DNA of 7,405 bases from Sulfurimonas sp. Lineage in GTDB: Bacteria > Campylobacterota > Campylobacteria > Campylobacterales > Sulfurimonadaceae. Under the pieces are notes generated by a model, which searched no databases, was not told the origin of the DNA, and was given only the letters and a program-made list of their open reading frames with translations. Of the stretch, positions 1 to 5,691 are shown one piece after another. How positions within the stretch are numbered: the first letter of the stretch is position 1; each line of letters starts with the position of its first letter. The stretch is from the NCBI GenBank assembly GCA_021161305.1, contig JAGHAW010000068.1:1-7405 (forward strand), read 5' to 3'. A program made the translations under genes and the position numbers.

Positions 1-203
1 TAAGTAATATTCTATAACTTATTAGTAGTTACTATTAAGTCTATTACTTGCTTAGTTTTCAATGATCTCAAACAACTTTGAACTCTCGTTCCAACTCCTA
101 AACTTTAGGTGTCTCTGTTTGTGGATGAGAATTATAGGGGGATGTTGCTTAGGTGCTGCTTAAAATATTAAAGGATTAAAAAGAATATAAAAATAAGTGA
201 AAA
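1..203. other. Gene-free AT-rich stretch beyond the M14 gene
   Basis: No gene is visible. An imperfect hairpin pairs 17-26 with 31-40 (9 of 10), and CCTAAA (97-102) pairs with TTTAGG (104-109). The part from about 70 to 160 is less AT-rich than its surroundings. On the minus strand it keeps a stretch of about 34 open codons that ends at a TAA at 52-54 and lacks a start codon or ribosome-binding site. It may be a remnant of a repeat or of a neighbouring gene, but this cannot be decided here. Confidence 0.3.
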
Positions 204-237
204 TAGATAGCTAAATACTATCTAAATTTCATTTAGA
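204..237 (-). terminator. Weak terminator-like hairpins at the end of the M14 gene
   Basis: Two overlapping, mutually exclusive hairpins can form. TAGATAG (204-210) pairs with CTATCTA (218-224) around a 7-nt loop, and TCTAAAT (221-227) pairs with ATTTAGA (231-237) around a 3-nt loop that includes part of the TGA stop. On the minus strand U-rich sequence follows (TTTTCACTTATTTTTATATT). The stems are almost all A-T, so termination strength is doubtful. Confidence 0.35.
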
Positions 238-2814
238 ATTTATCTCTATAAACGCTACTTCAGAAAAATTGGGAACATCATCATATGAAAAAAGAGCATA
301 ATATTTATGGGCATCTTTATCCCCAAAATTATCATATGTATAGCTATCCATCCCTCCATAAAGTTTCTGACCATCATATGGAGAGCATGGAACTTTAAAA
401 GGATTTTTAACTACTATTACCCCCTTGTAAGCATCATCATTTGGAATATCCCACTCTAATTTTACGGTTCCATTTTCAATTTTATATCTTAAATTTTCTA
501 CACACTGAGGAGCATTTCTACGCTTTTTAATATAATTAATCATAAGAGATGGTCTTTTTACTCTTTTTGAATCACACCAACTAACACTTTGTGATTTACA
601 AAATGGTTTTTGTGATGATGCAGAAATGATAAATACCACTTTACCTCTCTCCTCGGCACCACTAAGCATTTCATTTATGGCATATGTATCAAAAACAAAT
701 CTTTGTTTTGATTCATCTTTTATATCAGATACACTTACATCATATCCTATTCGTTCAATGATATCTCTATTCTTGATTTTTTCATGTGTTTTTTCACCAG
801 AACAAGGCAGAATCATCTCTATATGGAAACGAAGAACATTGGAATTTATTCTGTTTGCTTCTATCTCTATAAATGCACTTGAAATAACCGTATTATCCAT
901 ATCTGGTAAATTTGCCAAATCAAACTCTATACATCCATACTGTTTATTTCCATTATTATCAAAGCCAACTTCTAGTTTAGACTCCATTACTTTATCTTTA
1001 GCTATTGTAAATTCAGATGAAGACTGCAAATCTATTCTGGCATCATTGATAGTATATGAAATATCAAGTTTTGGTCTATATGTCAAACCACCACTAAATT
1101 TTCCATAGCCAATATCCCACTGCATAAGTTGCGAAGCACGATCAAGTGGTAGTGATGAAGGTCCTTCCATCCTAAAATATGCTTCTCTTCTTTTTAATGA
1201 TTTTTGCAAAACAGCTATCTCTTGGTTTGCAAATTTATATCTACGCCATATACCTTGAGCAAGCTGTGATGAACCGGTTGGTCTATCTATATAACTAAGA
1301 ATTTTGGCATTTTTAACCTCATCAAAGCTATCAATTTTATCTATAGTTCTCTCATCTATCTGTCCAACTCTCCACTCACCATAACTCTCTACTTGAACAG
1401 AGACTCTATTCATTGGATAAAAAGAGATTGATGCACTGGTTATAACGGCATTTTCAGGTATTGTATTTAAAGAAAAACCACAAACACCGTAACACTCACC
1501 TTTGCTCTCAGATATGCCGACAAACATGGAATTATTTCCAAAATGCTCACTATTTTTCTTAGTTTTCTCACCAACATAGCCAATCATATCTACTTGAGGA
1601 TATAAAATTTTAGAAAACATACTTTCTGCTGGTTGTGTTCTAACTCCACACATCTGTGCAAAAGGGGATTTTGTATGCTTCTCTTTGCACACTGCTCTTA
1701 TATAATAGTAATAATTGGCTGATGATGGCAAATTTTTATCTATATATGTCTTTAATTTTGTCATACCAATTCTATTTGATGTTTGAGCACATCCTTTTTT
1801 CTTATTAGAACGATAAATCTCAAAATACAAGCTATCATCATCTATATAATCCCAAGATAATTCAACCTCTTTTGATGTAACGCTCAATGCTCTAAAGTTT
1901 TCAACTCTAGGTAAAGAGTCTTCCTTTTTATAGTTATTTACTTCAGAAAGTGCGAACATCAGTGCCGGAATGTTTTCATCAATATTTTCACTCATATGCT
2001 CTTTATAATCACTAATATTTCTTGTCCCTACTTCAGCAACTAAAGCCAAGGCACCCAAAGAGTAGTAAAATTCTCTACCACTCCCAGAAATCAAATGAAC
2101 AGGGGGTTTACCCATATGAACACCATACTCACGACCTGACTCTTTTTTAATCTCTTCTGCCATATTTCCAGCTAGTAGATTTAAGTCTATTGCATCAACA
2201 GCATCTTCATGTATAAAGTTATGGGCTGGAAAAAAAACATTGCCTTGTGAGTGATAGTCTAATGCTATTGTTATATTTTTATGATCAAGCACGAAATCTC
2301 TAAGTGCTGCCGTCTCCGGCTCACTAAATGCAAATGGACCCGAGTAAACATTTGAGGAGGTATCATTATTTGGAGTAAATCCAACTTCAAAGTTTCTATT
2401 GAGATCAACTCCAAAACTTCCATCACTATTTCTTCTTCTATTTTTTCTCCAAAAAGAGAAATGATTTCTTGAATACTCAAATCCATCCGGATTTGCACAT
2501 GGCACCATATATAGAGTTGTTCTATCTAAGATAGCATTTAGCTGTGGGTCATAATCAATATGTTCCAATATATGTTTTGCAAAACTCAAAGATAACTCTA
2601 TCCCTATCCACTCTCTTGCATGAATAGTTCCAGTAAAGAAAAGTGCCGGTTTATCTCTGTTAGTATCCACATTTTTTGTAATGCTAACAGCTATGATATC
2701 TCTATCTTCCCAAGTCTTACCGATGGATTCTACTTTAAAAAGATTGGGATTGTTTTTTTGTGCAGACTTAAAAAAATCTACACATTCGTTATATGAAGTA
2801 TATTGTTGTCTCAA
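229..2814 (-). CDS. M14 zinc carboxypeptidase with FN3-like and DNRLRE-like modules, no signal peptide
   Basis: The catalytic domain (about residues 1-295) has the full carboxypeptidase A set: zinc ligands H65, E68 and H188 (HAREW, LDYHSQG), R123 in FWRK, N139-R140 in GVDLNRNF, and the base E261 in LVAEVGTRN. By eye R247 falls where residue 255 sets S1' specificity, suggesting acidic C-terminal residues as substrate, and H240 falls where Tyr248 normally sits. An FN3 domain follows (about 302-395), then two DNRLRE-like beta-sandwiches (about 400-588 and 592-762, ending RPKLDISY and RPSLMINY) and a second FN3-like module (about 768-858). Such modules are normally extracellular, yet the protein begins directly with the catalytic domain. 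The TTG start at 2814 has GAGG 7 nt upstream, and an in-frame stop lies nine to ten codons before it. It is the last gene of the cluster, 78 nt after the ligase gene. Confidence 0.92.
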   Translation of the reverse strand: MRQQYTSYNECVDFFKSAQKNNPNLFKVESIGKTWEDRDIIAVSITKNVDTNRDKPALFFTGTIHAREWIGIELSLSFAKHILEHIDYDPQLNAILDRTTLYMVPCANPDGFEYSRNHFSFWRKNRRRNSDGSFGVDLNRNFEVGFTPNNDTSSNVYSGPFAFSEPETAALRDFVLDHKNITIALDYHSQGNVFFPAHNFIHEDAVDAIDLNLLAGNMAEEIKKESGREYGVHMGKPPVHLISGSGREFYYSLGALALVAEVGTRNISDYKEHMSENIDENIPALMFALSEVNNYKKEDSLPRVENFRALSVTSKEVELSWDYIDDDSLYFEIYRSNKKKGCAQTSNRIGMTKLKTYIDKNLPSSANYYYYIRAVCKEKHTKSPFAQMCGVRTQPAESMFSKILYPQVDMIGYVGEKTKKNSEHFGNNSMFVGISESKGECYGVCGFSLNTIPENAVITSASISFYPMNRVSVQVESYGEWRVGQIDERTIDKIDSFDEVKNAKILSYIDRPTGSSQLAQGIWRRYKFANQEIAVLQKSLKRREAYFRMEGPSSLPLDRASQLMQWDIGYGKFSGGLTYRPKLDISYTINDARIDLQSSSEFTIAKDKVMESKLEVGFDNNGNKQYGCIEFDLANLPDMDNTVISSAFIEIEANRINSNVLRFHIEMILPCSGEKTHEKIKNRDIIERIGYDVSVSDIKDESKQRFVFDTYAINEMLSGAEERGKVVFIISASSQKPFCKSQSVSWCDSKRVKRPSLMINYIKKRRNAPQCVENLRYKIENGTVKLEWDIPNDDAYKGVIVVKNPFKVPCSPYDGQKLYGGMDSYTYDNFGDKDAHKYYALFSYDDVPNFSEVAFIEINSK

Positions 2815-2892
2815 ATTATGACCTCGATAAAAAATTATTTAATTATTGAGATGAAATGATACTCTGAAAATGCTTCAAAAGAAGTAATATTT

Positions 2893-3798
2893 TTACTTTG
2901 AAGTCTTTCTATCAATCAAATCTACAATCAAATCTATTTTTTTATCATTAAAGTCAAGTCCCAATTTTTCCTGCTCTGGCGTTGCAAATGCTGGAATACC
3001 ATTTACTTCAAGTACAATATACTCCTCTTTTTCAAGGTCATATATAATATCAACACCAGCAATATCCACTCCACATGCCAAAGCTGCTTTTGTTGCAACT
3101 TCAATAACTTCATCATCAGGTTCACGCATAAATACACTACCACCACTAGTTACATTAGTTCTCCAATCATTACCACTGGCTTTTCTACCATAACAACCAA
3201 CAAACTCTCCATCTACTATATCAACTCTAAAGTCTGTATTATCATAGTTTATAAATTTTTCAACATAAAAATATCTCAAATCCATCTGATTTAAAAATGG
3301 CATAAGCATATCAAGACTGGCTTCACTCTCTATCTTAGTAAGTCCAACCCCTCCCCAGCCATCAGTCGGTTTATAAACCATTTTATCCCATTGTTTTATA
3401 ATCTTTTTAAGTTCATGACCATTATCTCTATGACATAACTTATAATCTGCTGTTTGAATTCCTTCATGTCTTAAAACAAAAGATGTATGAAATTTATCCT
3501 CTGTCAATGCAAAAGATTCATAAGAATTTATCATAGGAATCACTCGATTAAGTGCTTGATAAAGATACATTTGATACTGCGTCTGCTCACTTGCATTATA
3601 AGAAAAGAAAAGATCCAGCTTATCAACTTTCAAATCATGATGCAAAATATGACCATTTTTTGCAATACAATTATGAAGCCTAATATTATCAATAGTCTCA
3701 ATATCTCTATCTCTTAATTTTTTAATAATTTTCTTACCTATTTTCTTACCACCACTATTACGATAAAGCCACATTCCTATTGTTCTATCTACTGACAT
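2893..3798 (-). CDS. RimK-like ATP-grasp amino-acid/peptide ligase
   Basis: This ATP-grasp enzyme is predicted to activate a carboxylate as acyl-phosphate and join it to an amino group; RimK relatives usually add Glu. It has 301 residues, like E. coli RimK. The N-terminal pre-ATP-grasp part (IGMWLYRNSGGKKIGKK..., about 7-90) leads to NSYESFALTEDKFHTSFVLR (91-110). Nucleotide-binding signatures are K143 and the glycine-rich loop DGWGGVGLTK (146-155), and the hinge E180 in YVEKFI. The RimK-typical block is DFRVDIVDGEFVGCYGRKA (189-207) with R191 and R205, then DWRTNVTSGG with N215. Metal ligands are D250, E264 and N266 (LEVNG). The ATG follows the M20 stop by 9 nt; GGGAGA overlapping that TAG stop is the ribosome-binding site, so coupling is likely. 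The relatives LysX, MptN and CofF show that the substrate cannot be fixed from sequence. Confidence 0.92.
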   Translation of the reverse strand: MSVDRTIGMWLYRNSGGKKIGKKIIKKLRDRDIETIDNIRLHNCIAKNGHILHHDLKVDKLDLFFSYNASEQTQYQMYLYQALNRVIPMINSYESFALTEDKFHTSFVLRHEGIQTADYKLCHRDNGHELKKIIKQWDKMVYKPTDGWGGVGLTKIESEASLDMLMPFLNQMDLRYFYVEKFINYDNTDFRVDIVDGEFVGCYGRKASGNDWRTNVTSGGSVFMREPDDEVIEVATKAALACGVDIAGVDIIYDLEKEEYIVLEVNGIPAFATPEQEKLGLDFNDKKIDLIVDLIDRKTSK

Positions 3799-3807
3799 AT
3801 ATTCTCC

Positions 3808-4911
3808 CTAAAAATCTGATTTTTCAATAAAATATTGAAATAATTTTTTACTTAACTCTATTCTACTTATAAAGCTCTCTTTAGAAGCTCTCTCCTTTAC
3901 TGTATGATCTCCATCACCAAATGGTCCAAAACCATCAAGTGTTATAACTCCATATGAACTAACTATATTGGCATCACTTACGCCACCTCTCTCTTCTGAT
4001 TTCAGCTTTCTATTTGTGATTTTTTCTATAGCTTTAATTAATTCTAATGAGTTTTTTGATGTCTGCATAACATCTCTTTGAATGCCCCCACTAAGAGCAG
4101 AGGAAGTTCCATCCACATAAGAAATAGCAACTATTTTATCAATAGCTTCTAATACTCTCTCTCGCTCTGAAACTTCTTTATATCTTAATTCAAATGTCAA
4201 TTTAGCATGTGGAGAGATAGTATTTGCTCCTATACCTCCCTCAATCTTACCAACATTAACTGTGGTGCCTTTTTGCAGATTCGTTAATTTTACCAAAGCT
4301 TGAAGTTTATATGAAGCTTCTAAATTTGCATCACAGCCATCTATATAGTTATTCCCCGCATGAGCAGCTTTTCCCTCTATATCTATAAAGAAAGTACCTA
4401 CTCCCTTTCTGCCTGTGACAACTTCCAAATCTATACCGGCAGCTTCATAAACGAAACAGTAATCATAATCTTGTGCTAACTTTGATGTAAGGTATTTTGA
4501 ATCATCACTTCCCGTCTCTTCATCACTTACAAAAAGAACATCTATATTTCTTATATCTATATTTTGTTTTTTTAATTCACGAAGAGCCTCAAGAGCCACA
4601 ATATTTCCACCCTTCATATCACATACACCCGGACCATATATCCACTCTTCATCTTCTGTATAATCTTCAAATTTTTGAGGAGGAAAAACTGTATCTAAGT
4701 GACCGAGCAAAAGTAGTTTTTTTGAATTTGGTGTATGTGGAGAGAGATAGTGATGATGATCTCCAATATGCCCTCTTTCATGAGTTTGAACTTTAAATCC
4801 AAGTTCTTCAAACCACTCATCAAAGATAAGACCAACTCTATCTACACCTGATTTATTTCCAGTATAAGAGTTTATATTTACAATTTTTTTTAAATCGTTT
4901 AGATAGTTCAT
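3808..4911 (-). CDS. M20 family metallopeptidase, carboxypeptidase G2-like
   Basis: This is a predicted cytoplasmic di-zinc peptidase. Counting from the longer frame (GTG at 4923), the metal and catalytic residues are all present: H75 and D77 (GHLDTVF), the bridging D102 (GPGVCDMKGG), the general base E135 with E136 (SDEETGS), E160 (VYEAAG), and H340 (GDGDH). The dimerisation-domain His is H188 in GKAAHAG, and ERGGVSDAN (311-319) matches the arginine-containing substrate-carboxylate region of carboxypeptidase G2. Such enzymes release C-terminal Glu or deacylate amino acids; ArgE, DapE and LysK are relatives, so the exact substrate is open. I chose the ATG at 4911 (367 residues) because GGA lies 7 nt upstream, whereas the GTG at 4923 has no usable site. 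It is the first gene of the cluster, 9 nt ahead of the ATP-grasp gene. No signal peptide. Confidence 0.93.
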   Translation of the reverse strand: MNYLNDLKKIVNINSYTGNKSGVDRVGLIFDEWFEELGFKVQTHERGHIGDHHHYLSPHTPNSKKLLLLGHLDTVFPPQKFEDYTEDEEWIYGPGVCDMKGGNIVALEALRELKKQNIDIRNIDVLFVSDEETGSDDSKYLTSKLAQDYDYCFVYEAAGIDLEVVTGRKGVGTFFIDIEGKAAHAGNNYIDGCDANLEASYKLQALVKLTNLQKGTTVNVGKIEGGIGANTISPHAKLTFELRYKEVSERERVLEAIDKIVAISYVDGTSSALSGGIQRDVMQTSKNSLELIKAIEKITNRKLKSEERGGVSDANIVSSYGVITLDGFGPFGDGDHTVKERASKESFISRIELSKKLFQYFIEKSDF

Positions 4912-4982
4912 TATAATTTCCACATGCCAAGATATAATAATTTGAGAATTAAGTTACAGACCATAAATAACTTCACACTCAA

Positions 4983-5079
4983 CAACATTCAAAAGGTTTA
5001 GATTCAAGGCAAATTTTACTTGGCGATGCTAGCATCGTTAAGTAAAGTTCAACGCAGAAGATAAATCTTTTAAATGTTG
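4983..5079. repeat. Left arm hairpin of the palindromic element
   Basis: The basal stem pairs 4983-5000 with 5062-5079 (16 of 18 complementary). The tip is a long palindrome centred at 5030/5031: TTTACTT (5015-5021) pairs with AAGTAAA (5040-5046) around the perfect 14-bp palindrome CGATGCTAGCATCG (5024-5037), separated from it only by a GG/TT mismatch. The middle section (5001-5014 and 5047-5061) pairs poorly and would be an internal loop. Confidence 0.75.
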
Positions 5080-5088
5080 CCCTTTGGG

Positions 5089-5185
5089 TGAGAAGATAAG
5101 CTACAATCTGCTTCGTTAAAATCTCTTGAAGCACAATAAGTGCAACTTCAAGATTTTGCCTCACAGCTTATAGCTTATCTTCTCA
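5089..5185. repeat. Right arm hairpin of the palindromic element
   Basis: The basal stem pairs 5089-5110 with 5164-5185 (20 of 22 complementary, beginning TGAGAAGATAAGCTA). The apical part pairs AAAATC, TTGAAG-type and GCAC segments at 5118-5134 with 5140-5157 around the loop AATAA (5135-5139), with small bulges on both sides. The segment 5111-5117 and 5158-5163 is an internal loop. Confidence 0.75.
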
Positions 5186-5217
5186 TTGAGTATGAAATTA
5201 TTTATGATTTGTAACTT

Positions 5218-5223
5218 ATTATA
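5218..5223 (-). promoter_or_regulatory. Candidate sigma70 -10 box for the M20 / ATP-grasp / M14 operon
   Basis: The minus strand reads TATAAT here, in the context AGTATAATAAG. No clear -35 hexamer is seen. Three T-tracts lie upstream (A-runs on the plus strand at 5237-5241, 5246-5251 and about 5264-5269), spaced roughly one and two helix turns apart. Campylobacter and Helicobacter sigma70 promoters are known to rely on periodic T-stretches rather than a -35 box, so the layout fits. Transcription would start at about 5205-5212, just inside the palindromic element, making that element the 5' leader. Chance matches are common in sequence this AT-rich. Confidence 0.4.
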
Positions 5224-5320
5224 CTACTTATTATTTAAAAATTAGAAAAAATTTAGATTTTTTAAAAAAGATGGGAAGTTTTATTGTTTTTTGTTGCTAA
5301 AAGGAAGAATTAATAGAAGA

Positions 5321-5348
5321 AACTTAGAAGATTACTTTCTTCTAAGTT
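5321..5348 (-). terminator. Hairpin terminator overlapping the rplS stop codon
   Basis: AACTTAGAAG at 5321-5330 and CTTCTAAGTT at 5339-5348 form a perfect 10-bp stem with an 8-nt loop that contains the rplS TAA stop. On the minus strand the stem is followed by TCTTCTATTAATTCTTCC, which is pyrimidine-rich but not a clean U-run. It is therefore a plausible intrinsic terminator, or a 3'-end stabiliser of the rpsP-rplS mRNA. A translating ribosome at the stop codon would cover the upstream half. Confidence 0.6.
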
Positions 5349-5691
5349 CTTTAATACGAGCTTTTTTACCAGCAAGTTCACGAAGATAAAATAGTTTAGC
5401 ACGACGAACACGACCGCGACGAATAACTTTTATCTCTTCAATTGAATCAGAGTAAAGTGGGAATATTCTTTCAATCCCAATACCATTAGCACCAATTTTA
5501 CGAACTGTAATAGTTTGACCAGTACCTTGACCTCTTTTTGCTATACAAACACCCTCGTAAGACTGAATACGAGATTTTTCACCCTCTTGAATCGTTACTG
5601 CTAAACGAAGAGTGTCTCCCGCACGAAAGTCTGGAATATTTTTCTCAGTTGTTTGTGCTTTTTCAAAGTTTTCTATGTACTTATTTCTCAT
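5332..5691 (-). CDS. rplS: 50S ribosomal protein L19
   Basis: L19 sits at the 30S-50S interface and contributes to intersubunit bridges. The 119-residue protein matches the family from end to end: FRAGDTLRLAVTIQEGEKSR (residues 22-41), IQSYEGVCIAKRG (42-54), TITVRKIGANGIGIERIFPL (60-79), and the basic tail IRRGRVRRAKLFYLRELAGK continuing into ARIKELRRK. The ATG lies inside the 3' end of trmD (11-nt overlap), with GGAAA about 5 nt upstream as ribosome-binding site. It is the last gene of the translation operon. The final codons form one half of a hairpin with the sequence just past the TAA stop, so termination or 3'-end protection is built into the gene end. No unusual residues were noticed. 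Confidence 0.98.
   Translation of the reverse strand: MRNKYIENFEKAQTTEKNIPDFRAGDTLRLAVTIQEGEKSRIQSYEGVCIAKRGQGTGQTITVRKIGANGIGIERIFPLYSDSIEEIKVIRRGRVRRAKLFYLRELAGKKARIKELRRK

Larger units (their letters stand above)
4951..5217. repeat. 267-bp palindromic element with three-way-junction symmetry
   Basis: The element is bounded by imperfect terminal inverted repeats of 32 bp (4951-4982 and 5186-5217, 28 of 32 positions complementary, all four differences being transitions). Between them lie two self-complementary arms of equal length, 4983-5079 and 5089-5185 (97 nt each), joined by CCCTTTGGG at 5080-5088. There are no unpaired bases between the outer stem and either arm. The design suggests a non-autonomous mobile or interspersed element (MITE-like) or a structured RNA. 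The triplet ATT flanks both sides (4948-4950 and 5218-5220), which could be a short target duplication but is weak in AT-rich sequence. A 61-codon minus-strand frame (4979-5164, GTG start) crosses it but has no ribosome-binding site and is probably incidental. With its flanks it fills the gene-free gap from 4912 to 5331. Confidence 0.8.

Noticed and set aside
626..1108. 160-codon plus-strand open frame opposite the M14 gene
   Set aside because: It lies wholly within the well-supported minus-strand M14 gene, and its translation is a shadow of that coding sequence with no family motif.
2873..2884. Small CTTC-AAAA-GAAG hairpin between the ligase and M14 genes
   Set aside because: A 4-bp stem is too short to support an attenuator or terminator claim, and the genes are better read as one operon.
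4933..4938. Plus-strand TATAAT to the left of the palindromic element
   Set aside because: Nothing on the plus strand downstream is a credible gene, and this hexamer is frequent by chance in such AT-rich sequence.
4979..5164. 61-codon minus-strand frame inside the palindromic element, just ahead of the M20 gene; considered as a peptide substrate for the ligase/peptidase cluster
   Set aside because: It starts with GTG without any ribosome-binding site, its codons are dictated by the inverted repeats, and its composition (cysteine-ended, hydrophobic and basic mix) resembles no carrier protein. If the element is repeated, the frame would come with it by chance.
4951..5217. Integron attC-like recombination site
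   Set aside because: The ends read AAGTTAC and GTAACTT and lack the paired RYYYAAC / GTTRRRY core boxes in the required positions, and no integron gene cassette arrangement is present.
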